Notes under the pieces: model-generated
What the model was told of the DNA's origin: nothing
What the model saw: the letters and a program-made list of their open reading frames with translations, nothing else
The model's database searches: none
Assembly (NCBI RefSeq): GCF_036226445.1
Contig: NZ_CP108474.1
Location: forward strand, 124,001-188,000
DNA length: 64,000 bases
Reading direction: 5' to 3'
Origin: Streptomyces sp. NBC_01255
GTDB taxonomy: Bacteria; Actinomycetota; Actinomycetes; Streptomycetales; Streptomycetaceae
Position numbers and translations under genes: made by a program
Part shown: positions 23,571-31,830 of the stretch, in pieces
Layout: each line of letters starts with the position of its first letter
Position numbering within the stretch: the first letter of the stretch is position 1

Positions 23571-24623
23571 TCAGTTCCGCGCGGCGAGTTCCACGGCGAT
23601 GTCGATGAGCTGGTCCTCCTGGCCGCCGACGAGGCGGCGTTCGCCCGCGCGCAGGAGGATCTCGGCACCGGAGACGCCGTAGCGCTCGGCCTGCCGGTAG
23701 GCGTGCTTGAGGAAGCTGGAGTAGACGCCGGCGTGGCCCATGAGCAGGGCGAGCCGGTCGAGCCGGCACTCCTCGTCCATGACCGGGCGGACCACGTCCT
23801 CCGCCGCGTCGATGATCTTCAGGACGTCGATGCCGGTGCGGATGCCCATCTTGGCGCAGACGGCGACGAGGGCCTCGACCGCGGTGTTTCCGGCGCCCGC
23901 GCCGAGCCGGCGGGTGGAGCCGTCGATCTGGAGCGCGCCCGCCTTGACGGCGGCGATGGAGTTCCCGGTGCCGAGGGCCAGGTTCTCGTGTCCGTGGAAG
24001 CCGACCTGGGCGTCGTCGCCGAGTTCGGCGACCAGGGCCTCGACCCGGGCGGTGACGTCGTCCATGACCATGGCGCCGGCGGAGTCGACGACGTACACGC
24101 ACTGGCAGCCGGCGTCGGCCATGATCCGGGCCTGCCGCGCCAGGTTCTCGGGCGTCGTCGAATGGGCCATCATCAGGAAGCCGACGGTCTCCAGGCCCCG
24201 CTCGCGGGCGAGTCCGAAGTGCTGGACGGCGATGTCGGCCTCGGTGCAGTGGGTGGCGATGCGGCAGATGCTCGCGCCGTTGTCGTGCGCGGCCAGGATG
24301 TCGTCCTTGACGCCGAGTCCGGGGAGCATGAGGAAGGCGATCCGCGCCTGCCGGGCGGTGTCCACCGCGATCTTGATGAGTTCCTGTTCGGGCGTCTTGG
24401 AGAAGCCGTAGTTGAACGAGGAGCCGCCGAGTCCGTCGCCGTGGGTCACCTCGATCACCGGGACGCCGGCGTCGTCGAGGGCCGCGACGACGGACCGTAC
24501 GTCCTCGCCGGTGAACTGGTGCCGTTTGGCGTGCGAGCCGTCGCGCAGCGAGGAGTCGGTGATCCGGATGTCGAGAGTGTCCGAGTAGGGGGTGTCGGAG
24601 TAGGCGGTGTCCGAGTAGGGCAT
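23571..24623 (-). CDS. hsaF: HsaF, 4-hydroxy-2-oxoacid aldolase
   Basis: A 350-aa HMGL-like TIM-barrel aldolase: [19 protein letters not shown] with the catalytic Arg/Asp, [15 protein letters not shown] as the metal His pair, and the C-terminal DmpG-like communication domain ([26 protein letters not shown]). It splits the 4-hydroxy-2-oxohexanoate formed by HsaE into pyruvate and propanal, which is channelled to HsaG. The N-terminus carries an extra run of three Y-S-D-T repeats before the usual start of homology. Order E-G-F and spacing of 14 bp to hsaG support an operon. Confidence 0.95.
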   Translation of the reverse strand: MPYSDTAYSDTPYSDTLDIRITDSSLRDGSHAKRHQFTGEDVRSVVAALDDAGVPVIEVTHGDGLGGSSFNYGFSKTPEQELIKIAVDTARQARIAFLMLPGLGVKDDILAAHDNGASICRIATHCTEADIAVQHFGLARERGLETVGFLMMAHSTTPENLARQARIMADAGCQCVYVVDSAGAMVMDDVTARVEALVAELGDDAQVGFHGHENLALGTGNSIAAVKAGALQIDGSTRRLGAGAGNTAVEALVAVCAKMGIRTGIDVLKIIDAAEDVVRPVMDEECRLDRLALLMGHAGVYSSFLKHAYRQAERYGVSGAEILLRAGERRLVGGQEDQLIDIAVELAARN

Positions 24624-24637
24624 GGGGTGGGGGCTCC

Positions 24638-25555
24638 TTACGCGCGAGGCGCGAGGAGCGCCTTGGCGAACTCCTCACCGACCCTGGTGGCGGCGGCGGT
24701 CATGATGTCGAGGTTTCCGGCGTAGGGCGGCAGGTAGTCGCCCGCGCCCTCGACCTCCAGGAAGATCGCGACGCGCGCCATCCCGCCGTTCTCGGGGCTC
24801 GGATCGTCGAACTGCGGCTCGGTGCGCAGGCGGTAGCCGGGGACGTAGGCGGCGACCTGTTCGGCGACCTCCTTGACGGAGGCGGCGATGGCCGCCTGGT
24901 CGGCGTCCGCGGGGATCGCGCAGAAGACGGTGTCCCGCATGATGACGGGCGGCTCGGCGGGGTTGAGGATGATGATCGCCTTGCCGCGCGCGGCGCCGCC
25001 GATGGTCTCGATGCCGCGCGAGGTGGTCCGGGTGAACTCGTCGATGTTCGCGCGGGTTCCGGGCCCGGCGGAGACGGAGGCGACCGAGGCGACGATCTCC
25101 GCGTACGGCACGGGGACGACGCGGGAGACGGCGTACACCATGGGGATGGTGGCCTGTCCGCCGCAGGTGATCATGTTGACGTTGGGCTTGTCGAGGTGCT
25201 CGCGGAGATTGGCGGGCGGGACGACGGCAGGGCCGACGGCCGCCGGGGTGAGGTCGACCGCCTTGATGCCGAGTTCGGCGTAGCGCGGGGCGTTGGCCCG
25301 GTGGACGTAGGCGCTGGTGGCCTCGAAGACGATGTCGGGTTTCTCGTCCTGGGCGAGCAGCCAATCGACGCCCTCGTGGCTGGCCTCCAGGCCCAGCCGG
25401 CGGGCGCGGGAGAGGCCCTCGCTGTCGGGGTCGACGCCGATCATCCAGCGGGGTTCGACGTGTGCGGAGCGGAGCAGCTTGTAGAGCAGGTCGGTGCCGA
25501 TGTTGCCGGATCCGACGATGGCGGCTGTCGCCTTGGTCCTGGTGTTGATGGTCAT
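24638..25555 (-). CDS. hsaG: HsaG, acylating propanal/acetaldehyde dehydrogenase
   Basis: A 305-aa CoA-acylating aldehyde dehydrogenase of the DmpF type. The NAD motif is [20 protein letters not shown], the catalytic cysteine is Cys131 in [11 protein letters not shown], and a C-terminal dimerisation part ([30 protein letters not shown]) follows. It converts the aldehyde from HsaF to acyl-CoA. The ATG at 25555 was preferred over an adjacent GTG. It lies four bases downstream of hsaE. Confidence 0.95.
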   Translation of the reverse strand: MTINTRTKATAAIVGSGNIGTDLLYKLLRSAHVEPRWMIGVDPDSEGLSRARRLGLEASHEGVDWLLAQDEKPDIVFEATSAYVHRANAPRYAELGIKAVDLTPAAVGPAVVPPANLREHLDKPNVNMITCGGQATIPMVYAVSRVVPVPYAEIVASVASVSAGPGTRANIDEFTRTTSRGIETIGGAARGKAIIILNPAEPPVIMRDTVFCAIPADADQAAIAASVKEVAEQVAAYVPGYRLRTEPQFDDPSPENGGMARVAIFLEVEGAGDYLPPYAGNLDIMTAAATRVGEEFAKALLAPRA

Positions 25556-25559
25556 CACC

Positions 25560-26342
25560 TCAGATGAAGGGCAGGGAGACCGAGCCCAGCCCGGTGAACT
25601 CGGCGGTGAAGGTCGCTCCGGGCGCCACGTCGACGGCCCGGGTGCAGGAGCCGGGCAGGACCACGTGTCCCTTCTTCAGGGACACCCCGAAGCGGGCCAC
25701 GGTGCGGGCCAGCCAGGCGACGGAGAGCGTCGGGTCGCCGAGGACGGCGTCGCTGCGCCCCTCGGCGAGCAGTTCGCCGTCGCCGGTCAGCCGTGCGTCG
25801 ATGGTCGTCAGGTCGAGCTCGCGGGGGTCGCGGCCGTCGCCGATGACGTATCCGGCGGAGGAGGCGTTGTCCGCGATGGTGTCGGCGATGGTGATCCGCC
25901 AGTCGCGGATCCTGCTGTCGATCAGCTCGATTGCGGGCACGACGCGTTCGGTCGCGGCGAGCACGTCGGCGGCGGTGCAGGTCTCGCCCGGGAGGTCGTC
26001 GCCGAGGACGAACCCGACCTCGACCTCGACGCGCGGGTGGCAGTAGCGGGAGACGGGGACCGGGACGTCGGGCCGCAGCTCCATGTCGTGGAGCAGGTGG
26101 CCGTAGTCGGGTTCGTCGACGCCCATCATCCGTTGCATGACGGGCGACGACAGGCCGACCTTGTGGCCGCGCACCTCGGCTCCCGCCGCGACGCGGTGCC
26201 GGATGTTGACGAGCTGGATCTCGTACGCGTCCTCGGTGTCGATGCCGGGGAAGGCCGAGGTCAGCGGGGCGATCGGCGTGACGCCGTGTTCGGCGGAGCG
26301 CAGCAGCTCGGCCGCCTCGTGTCTCTGGCGGTCCGTGAGCAT
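25560..26342 (-). CDS. hsaE: HsaE, 2-hydroxypenta/hexa-2,4-dienoate hydratase
   Basis: A 260-aa fumarylacetoacetate hydrolase-fold hydratase (MhpD/TesE type). Markers are [44 protein letters not shown], the metal site [15 protein letters not shown] and the end [15 protein letters not shown]. It hydrates the dienoate released by HsaD. First gene of the leftward operon hsaE-hsaG-hsaF-kshA-orf-kshB-SDR remnant, with an exact TTCCC-N7-GGGA operator 76 bp upstream. Confidence 0.94.
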   Translation of the reverse strand: MLTDRQRHEAAELLRSAEHGVTPIAPLTSAFPGIDTEDAYEIQLVNIRHRVAAGAEVRGHKVGLSSPVMQRMMGVDEPDYGHLLHDMELRPDVPVPVSRYCHPRVEVEVGFVLGDDLPGETCTAADVLAATERVVPAIELIDSRIRDWRITIADTIADNASSAGYVIGDGRDPRELDLTTIDARLTGDGELLAEGRSDAVLGDPTLSVAWLARTVARFGVSLKKGHVVLPGSCTRAVDVAPGATFTAEFTGLGSVSLPFI

Positions 26343-26417
26343 GGCGGGTCCCTCCTGCGGGCGGTTGGGGCTGTCCGGCGAGGCTAGGCCGGTACCGATG
26401 ACCGCAGGGAGCGCCAG

Positions 26418-26434
26418 TTCCCGGTGAGCGGGAA
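26418..26434. promoter_or_regulatory. Putative operator TTCCCG-GTGAG-CGGGAA before hsaE
   Basis: Identical over all 17 bases, including the spacer, to the site before fadD3 at 7103-7119. Confidence 0.6.
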
Positions 26435-26459
26435 AGGCCCCCGGAGGGGGCGGAACGCA

Positions 26460-26505
26460 CTGCGGGGCGGGCTCGTGGCGTTCCCGTCACGAGCCCGCCC
26501 CGCAG
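26460..26505 (-). terminator. Terminator downstream of the two-SDR operon
   Basis: A perfect 18-bp stem (CTGCGGGGCGGGCTCGTG and its complement) with a 10-base loop, 14 bp beyond the SDR stop at 26519 and upstream of the hsaE promoter, so it isolates the two leftward operons. Confidence 0.85.
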
Positions 26506-26518
26506 CTGCGTGAGTCGG

Positions 26519-27430
26519 TCAGTGCGCCCCGTACACGGGCTGCGGGGGCTCCGCGTCCGCGAGGAGCTTCAGCGCCGTGTCGCCCGCCTCGGCCGGGGTC
26601 CAGCGGGCGCCCTTGTCGGCAGTCGGGCCCGGCCGCCAGCCCTCCATGACGGTGATCCGGCCGGCCTCGGCCTCGAAGACCCGTCCGGTCACGCCGGCCG
26701 AGGCGGCGGAGCCCAGCCAGACGACGAGGGGGGAGACGTTCTCCGGGGCCATCGCGTCGAAGGCGTCGTCCTCGGGGGCGGCCATCGTCTCGGCGAAGGT
26801 CCGCTCGGTCATCCGGGTGCGGGCGGCGGGGGCGATCGCGTTGACCTGGACGCCGTAGCGGCCCGTCTCGGCGGCGGCGACGAGGGTGAGGCCGATGATC
26901 CCGGCCTTGGCTGCGGCGTAGTTGCCCTGGCCGACGCTGCCGAGGAGACCGGCTCCGGAGCTGGTGTTGATCACCCGCGCCTCGGGCGTCCGGCCGGCCT
27001 TGGCCTCGGCGCGCCAGTGCGCGGTGGCGTACTTGAGCGGCAGGAAGTGCCCCTTGAGATGGACGCGCATGACGGCGTCCCACTCGTCCTCGTCGAGGTT
27101 GACGAGCATGCGGTCGCGCAGGAACCCGGCGTTGTTGACGAGGGTGTCGAGGCGGCCGAAGGCCTCCAGGGCGGTGGTGATCAGCGAGGCCGCGCCGTCG
27201 GCGGTGGCGATGTCACCGCCGTGGGCGACGGCCTCTCCGCCCGCCGCCGTGATCTCGTCGACGACCTGCTGGGCCGGTCCCGCTCCCCCGCCGCTGCCGT
27301 CCGGGGCGACTCCGAGGTCGTTGACGACGACCTTGGCGCCCTCGGCGGCGAAGGCGAGGGCGTGCGCGCGGCCGAGGCCGCGGCCCGCCCCGGTGACGAC
27401 GACGACGCGTCCGCTGCACAGTCCTGTCAT
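26519..27430 (-). CDS. SDR oxidoreductase, Rv3548c-like (HIP catabolism)
   Basis: A 303-aa long-form SDR: VVVVTGAGRGLGRAHALAFAAEGAKVVVNDLGV, then NNAGFLRDRML, VINTSSGAGLLGSVGQGNYAAAKAG with Ser/Tyr/Lys, and an extended C-terminus (VFEAEAGRITVMEGWRPG) seen in the 300-aa SDRs of mycobacterial steroid clusters. Length and position next to the second SDR and echA20 match my recollection of Rv3548c. It likely oxidises or reduces a ring C/D-derived acyl-CoA or a steroid alcohol; the exact step is not established here. Confidence 0.85.
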   Translation of the reverse strand: MTGLCSGRVVVVTGAGRGLGRAHALAFAAEGAKVVVNDLGVAPDGSGGGAGPAQQVVDEITAAGGEAVAHGGDIATADGAASLITTALEAFGRLDTLVNNAGFLRDRMLVNLDEDEWDAVMRVHLKGHFLPLKYATAHWRAEAKAGRTPEARVINTSSGAGLLGSVGQGNYAAAKAGIIGLTLVAAAETGRYGVQVNAIAPAARTRMTERTFAETMAAPEDDAFDAMAPENVSPLVVWLGSAASAGVTGRVFEAEAGRITVMEGWRPGPTADKGARWTPAEAGDTALKLLADAEPPQPVYGAH

Positions 27431-27464
27431 GGTGTGGTCCTTTCACTCGAGCTGGGTGGGGCCG

Positions 27465-28241
27465 TCAGTGGTTGACGGTGGCGGCGTCCAGGAAGCCGGG
27501 GCGTTCCCCGCCGCCGTGGACGTGCAGGCTGGCGCCGCTGATGTACGCGGCGCGGTCGGATGCGAGGAAGACGCAGGCGTCGCCGATGTCGGCGGGTTCG
27601 GCGAGCCTGCCGAGGGGCACGGTGCGGCCGACGGCGGCGACGCCTTCCTCGTCCCCGTAGTGCAGATGGGACAGTTCGGTGCGCACCATGCCGAGGACGA
27701 CCGTGTTGACCCGCACCCGGGGCGCCCACTCCACGGCCATGGAGCGGGCGAGGTTGTCCAGGCCCGCCTTCGCGGCTCCGTAGGCCGCGCTGCCCGGTGA
27801 CGGGCGGGTGCCGCTGACGCTGCCGATCATGATGATCGCCCCTCCCCCGGTCTGGTGGCGCATCACCTCGTACGCGGCGAGGGAGGCGGTCAGCGGGGCG
27901 ACGAGGTTCAGTTCGACGACCCGGGCCTGTCGCTCGGCTCCCCCGTCGTCGAGCATCCGGAACGGGGTTCCGCCGGCGTTGTTGACCAGGGTGTCGAGCC
28001 GTCCGTGGTCCTCGCGGACCCGCTCGAAGAACCCGCCGACGGCCTCCGGGTCGCGCAGGTCGACGGGGAGGAAGCGGGCCGTGCGGCCCGCCGCCTCGAC
28101 GGGCTCGTCGGGTGGCCGTCGCGCGCAGGTCACGACCTCCGCGCCGGCTTCCAGCAGGGCACGGGTGATTCCCGCGCCCACGCCCCGTGTTCCGCCGGTG
28201 ACGACGGCGACGGATCCCGACAGATCGATGATCGCTGCCAA
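27465..28241 (-). CDS. SDR oxidoreductase, Rv3549c-like (HIP catabolism)
   Basis: A 258-aa classical SDR: VAVVTGGTRGVGAGITRALLEAGAEVVTCAR (Arg after beta2 suggests NADP), LVNNAGGTPFRML, IIMIGSVSGTRPSPGSAAYGAAKAG with catalytic Ser and Tyr/Lys, and ISGASLHVHGGGERPGFLDA. It is divergent from echA20 across a 26-bp palindrome, as Rv3549c is from echA20 in mycobacteria. First gene of a two-gene operon. Confidence 0.85.
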   Translation of the reverse strand: MAAIIDLSGSVAVVTGGTRGVGAGITRALLEAGAEVVTCARRPPDEPVEAAGRTARFLPVDLRDPEAVGGFFERVREDHGRLDTLVNNAGGTPFRMLDDGGAERQARVVELNLVAPLTASLAAYEVMRHQTGGGAIIMIGSVSGTRPSPGSAAYGAAKAGLDNLARSMAVEWAPRVRVNTVVLGMVRTELSHLHYGDEEGVAAVGRTVPLGRLAEPADIGDACVFLASDRAAYISGASLHVHGGGERPGFLDAATVNH

Positions 28242-28276
28242 TGGGCACCTCCCGCAGCGCGCGAACCGCTGCTATC

Positions 28277-28302
28277 TTCCACCTAACAAACGTTAGGTGG
28301 AA
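28277..28302. promoter_or_regulatory. 26-bp palindromic operator between the SDR operon and echA20
   Basis: Arms TTCCACCTAAC and GTTAGGTGGAA flank an AAAC centre, 18 bp before the echA20 ATG and 36 bp from the SDR start. It shares the CCTA-n-C / G-n-TAGG half-sites with the KstR2-like box at 35597 but at different spacing. Its symmetry and place in a KstR2-type divergent promoter make it an operator candidate, probably for KstR2. Confidence 0.6.
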
Positions 28303-28319
28303 AGGTAGCTGATCTGCTC

Positions 28320-29102
28320 ATGGGTGTCTCCACCTCCGCCCCGGAAGAGGGCATCGCCGTCGTCACCGTGGACTTCCCCCCGGTCAACGCCCTGCCCGTA
28401 CAGGGCTGGTACGACCTGGCCGCCGCGGTACGCGCCGCCGGCGCCGACCCCGAGGTGCGCTGCGTGGTGCTGGCCGCCGGGGGCCGCGGTTTCAACGCCG
28501 GCGTCGACATCAAGGAAATCCAGCGCACGACCGGGCACGACGCCCTCCTCGGCGCCAACCGCGGCTGTTACGAGGCCTTCGCCGCGGTCTACGACTGCGA
28601 GGTGCCGGTGGTCGCCGCCGTGCACGGCTTCTGCCTGGGCGGCGGGATCGGCCTCGTTGGCAACGCCGACGTCGTCGTCGCCTCCGACGACGCGACCTTC
28701 GGCCTGCCCGAGCTGGACCGGGGCGCGCTGGGCGCGGCCACCCATCTCTCCCGGCTGGTCCCCCAGCACCTGATGCGGGCCCTGTACTACACCTCGCGCA
28801 CCATCACCGCCCAGGAGCTGCTCGGGCACGGCTCGGTGTGGCGGGTCGTCCCGCGCGAAGGACTCCGCGAAGCGGCCCTCGAGGTGGCCCGGGAGATCGC
28901 CGCCAAGGACGGGCAGCTGATCCGGCTCGCCAAGGCCGCGATCAACGGCATCGATCCGGTGGACGTCCACCGCAGCTACCGCTTCGAACAGGGCTTCACC
29001 TTCGAGGCCAACCTGAGCGGTGTCGCCGACCGGGTCCGCGACACCTTCGGCACCGAGAAGGGAAACACCGTGAACGAGACGGTCAAGGAGGAGCAGTCGT
29101 GA
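28320..29102 (+). CDS. echA20: EchA20, ring D-opening CoA hydrolase of the crotonase family
   Basis: A 260-aa crotonase-fold protein. FPPVNALPVQGWYDL and AAGGRGFNAGVDIKEIQ form the CoA and oxyanion site; AAVHGFCLGGGIGLVGNADVVVASDDATFGLPELDRGALGAATHL follows. Its place ahead of ipdA-ipdB-ipdC is exactly that of Rv3550. EchA20 opens the five-membered ring D of HIEC-CoA hydrolytically in mycobacteria. The stop overlaps the ipdA GTG. Confidence 0.92.
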   Translation: MGVSTSAPEEGIAVVTVDFPPVNALPVQGWYDLAAAVRAAGADPEVRCVVLAAGGRGFNAGVDIKEIQRTTGHDALLGANRGCYEAFAAVYDCEVPVVAAVHGFCLGGGIGLVGNADVVVASDDATFGLPELDRGALGAATHLSRLVPQHLMRALYYTSRTITAQELLGHGSVWRVVPREGLREAALEVAREIAAKDGQLIRLAKAAINGIDPVDVHRSYRFEQGFTFEANLSGVADRVRDTFGTEKGNTVNETVKEEQS

Positions 29103-29965
29103 GCAGGGACAAGACGATGACCGCCGAGGAGGTCGTCGGCCGCCTGGAGAGCGGGATGACGATCGGCATCGGCGGCTGGGGCTCGCGGCGCAAGCCGATG
29201 GCACTGGTCCGGGCGCTGCTGCGGTCGGACCTCACCGACCTGACCGTCGTCTCGTACGGCGGCCCGGACGTCGGGCTGCTCGCCGCCGCCGGGAAGGTCC
29301 GCAAGCTGATCGCGGCCTTCGCCACCCTCGACTCCATCCCCCTGGAGCCGCACTTCGGCGCGGCCCGGCAGAGCGGCTCCCTGGAGATGGTGGAGCTGGA
29401 CGAGGCCATGGTCATGTGGGGGCTGACCGCCGCCGCACAGCGGCTGCCCTTCATGCCCGTACGGGCCGGGCTCGGCTCGGACCTGATGAGCGTCAACCCG
29501 TCGCTGCGGACGGTCACGTCCCCGTACGACGACCGCGAGGAGTTCGTCGCCGTCCCCGCGCTGCGCCTGGACGCCGCACTGGTCCACCTCAACCGCGCCG
29601 ACGCGCACGGCAACGGCCAGTACCTGGGCCCCGACCCGTACTTCGACGACCTCTTCTGCGAGGCCGCGGACACCGCGTACCTCTCGTGCGAGCGGATCGT
29701 GGAGACCTCCGAGCTGCTCAAGGACTCCGGGCCGCAGTCGCTGCTCGTCAAGCGCGCGTTCGTCAACGGCGTCGTGGAGACCCCGAACGGCGCGCACTTC
29801 ACCTCCTGCACCCCCGACTACGACCGCGACGAGACGTTCCAGCGCGCCTACGTCACGGCCGCGCGCGATCCGGAGGCCTGGCGGGCCTTCACCAAGCGAT
29901 TCCTCTCCGGCGACGAGGACGCGTACCAGGCCGCGGTGGCGGCGTTCCACGAGGAGGAAGCATGA
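29099..29965 (+). CDS. ipdA: IpdA, alpha subunit of COCHEA-CoA hydrolase
   Basis: A 288-aa CoA-transferase family I subunit. MTAEEVVGRLESGMTIGIGGWGSRRKPMALVRALLRSDLTDLTVVSYGGPDVGLL is the nucleotide/CoA-binding start and HLNRADAHGNGQYLGPDPYFDD a family block. With IpdB it hydrolyses the ring C of the cyclohexenone CoA thioester in a retro-Claisen-like step. The GTG start is part of a GTGA overlap with echA20. Confidence 0.94.
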   Translation: MSRDKTMTAEEVVGRLESGMTIGIGGWGSRRKPMALVRALLRSDLTDLTVVSYGGPDVGLLAAAGKVRKLIAAFATLDSIPLEPHFGAARQSGSLEMVELDEAMVMWGLTAAAQRLPFMPVRAGLGSDLMSVNPSLRTVTSPYDDREEFVAVPALRLDAALVHLNRADAHGNGQYLGPDPYFDDLFCEAADTAYLSCERIVETSELLKDSGPQSLLVKRAFVNGVVETPNGAHFTSCTPDYDRDETFQRAYVTAARDPEAWRAFTKRFLSGDEDAYQAAVAAFHEEEA

Positions 29966-30744
29966 GCGGCGGCCGCACGACGACGGATACGACGACGGCG
30001 ACGCGGGCCGAGTACTGCGTGGTGGCGTGCGCCGAGGCGTGGCGGGGCGCGGGAGAGATCCTCGCCAGTCCTATGGGCACCGTCCCGATGATCGGGGCCC
30101 GGCTCGCGCGGCTCACCTTCTCCCCCGACCTGCTCCTGACCGACGGCGAGGCGCTGCTCATCGCCGACGTGCCGGCGGTCGGCGCCCCGCCCCGGGTCGT
30201 GGAGGGCTGGCTGCCGTACCGCCAGCACCTGGCCCTCGTCACCACCGGGCGGCGGCACGTGATGATGGGCGCGAGCCAGATCGACCGGTACGGCAACCAG
30301 AACATCAGCTGCATCGGCGACTGGGAGCGGCCCAAGCGCCAGCTCCTCGGCGTCCGAGGGGCACCCGTCAACACCCTCAACAACCCGACGAGTTACTGGG
30401 TCCCCAAGCACTCGGCCCGGGTCTTCGTCGAGCGGGTCGACATGGTCTCCGGGGTCGGCTACGACCGCGCGGCCGCGGCCGGCCCCTCGGCCGCCCGCTA
30501 CCACCGCATCCCCGAAGTCGTCAGCGACCTGGGGGTCTTCGACTTCGAGACCCCGGACCGCACCATGCGGCTGCGGTCGCTGCACCCCGGTGCCACCCTC
30601 GAACAGGTCACGGCGGCCACCGGGTTCGCGCTCACCGTCCCCGACGAGGTGCCGTACACCCGCGAGCCCACGGCGGAGGAACTCCGGCTGATCCGCGAGG
30701 AGATCGACCCGAAGGGACTGCGGGACCGCGAGGTTCCCGCATGA
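29962..30744 (+). CDS. ipdB: IpdB, beta subunit of COCHEA-CoA hydrolase
   Basis: A 260-aa partner of IpdA (YCVVACAEAWRGAGEILASPMGTVPMIGARLARLTFSPDLLLTDGEALLI, then VMMGASQIDRYGNQNISCIGDWERPKRQLLGVRGAPVNTLNNPTSYWV). The N-terminus has a short Thr-rich stretch. ATGA overlaps on both sides with ipdA and ipdC ensure equal translation of the heteromer. Confidence 0.94.
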   Translation: MSGGRTTTDTTTATRAEYCVVACAEAWRGAGEILASPMGTVPMIGARLARLTFSPDLLLTDGEALLIADVPAVGAPPRVVEGWLPYRQHLALVTTGRRHVMMGASQIDRYGNQNISCIGDWERPKRQLLGVRGAPVNTLNNPTSYWVPKHSARVFVERVDMVSGVGYDRAAAAGPSAARYHRIPEVVSDLGVFDFETPDRTMRLRSLHPGATLEQVTAATGFALTVPDEVPYTREPTAEELRLIREEIDPKGLRDREVPA

Positions 30745-31808
30745 GCGACGTCACGATCGCCACCCGCCTCACCGAACTGGTCGGGGTCCGGCACCCCCTC
30801 GTGCAGACCGGCATGGGGTGGGTGGCCGGCCCCCGGCTGGTCTCGGCCACCGCCGCAGCCGGCGCGCTCGGGATCCTCGCGTCGGCGACCATGACCGTCG
30901 ACCAGCTCCGCTCGGCGGTGCGCGAGGTCAAGTCCCGGACGGACGCGCCCTTCGGCGTGAACCTGCGCGCGGACGCCGGGGACGCGGGCGAGCGCGTGCA
31001 GATCATCATCGACGAGGGCGTACGGGTCGCCTCCTTCGCGCTCGCCCCCTCGCGCGAGCTCATCGCGCGGCTCAAGGACGCGGGCGTCGTCGTCATCCCC
31101 TCCATCGGGGCCAAGCGGCACGCCGAGAAGGTCGCCGCCTGGGGCGCCGACGCGGTGCTCGTGCAGGGCGGCGAGGGGGGCGGTCACACCGGGAGCGTCG
31201 CCACCACGGTCCTGCTCCCGCAGATCGTGGACGCCGTGGACATCCCGGTCATCGCGGCCGGCGGCTTCCGCGACGGGCGCGGCCTCGTCGCGGCGCTCGC
31301 CCACGGCGCGGCCGGGGTCGCCATGGGCACCCGGTTCCTGCTCACCTCCGACTCGACCGTGCCGGACGCGGTGAAGGCCCGCTATCTGGCCGCCACGGTC
31401 CAGGACGTCACCGTCACCACCGCCGTCGACGGCCTGCCGCACCGCATGCTGCGCACCGAGCTGGTCGACGCGCTGGAGCGCTCGGGCCGGGCCGCCTCGC
31501 TGCTGCGGGCGGTCCGGCACGCCGCGGCCTTCCGCCGCGAGACGGACATGAGCTGGGCGCGGATGGTCCGGGACGGTCTGGCGATGAAGCACGGCAAGGA
31601 CATGACCTGGAGCCAGATCCTGCTGGCGGCCAACACGCCGATGCTGCTCAAGGCCTCCATGGTGGAGGGCCGGACGGATCTCGGCGTGATGGCGTCCGGG
31701 CAGGTCGCGGGGCTCATCGACGATCTGCCGTCGTGTGCCGAGCTGGTCGACCGGATCATGGCGGAGGCGCGGGCCACGCTCGCGTCGCTGCCGCGCGCCG
31801 TCGGCTGA
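30741..31808 (+). CDS. ipdC: IpdC, FMN-dependent oxidoreductase of ring C/D catabolism
   Basis: A 355-aa nitronate-monooxygenase-like TIM barrel (LVGVRHPLVQTGMGWVAGPRLVSATAAAGALGILAS, then VLVQGGEGGGHTGSVATTVLLPQIVDAVDIPVIAAGGFRDGRGLVAALAHGAAGVAMGTRFLLT) with a typical FMN phosphate site. The order echA20-ipdA-ipdB-ipdC is that of Rv3550-Rv3553. It reduces or isomerises the 5-OH HIC-CoA-derived intermediate; the exact chemistry is from the mycobacterial literature, not this sequence. Confidence 0.92.
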   Translation: MSDVTIATRLTELVGVRHPLVQTGMGWVAGPRLVSATAAAGALGILASATMTVDQLRSAVREVKSRTDAPFGVNLRADAGDAGERVQIIIDEGVRVASFALAPSRELIARLKDAGVVVIPSIGAKRHAEKVAAWGADAVLVQGGEGGGHTGSVATTVLLPQIVDAVDIPVIAAGGFRDGRGLVAALAHGAAGVAMGTRFLLTSDSTVPDAVKARYLAATVQDVTVTTAVDGLPHRMLRTELVDALERSGRAASLLRAVRHAAAFRRETDMSWARMVRDGLAMKHGKDMTWSQILLAANTPMLLKASMVEGRTDLGVMASGQVAGLIDDLPSCAELVDRIMAEARATLASLPRAVG

Positions 31809-31830
31809 GCGTCGGACCTCATGAACACGT

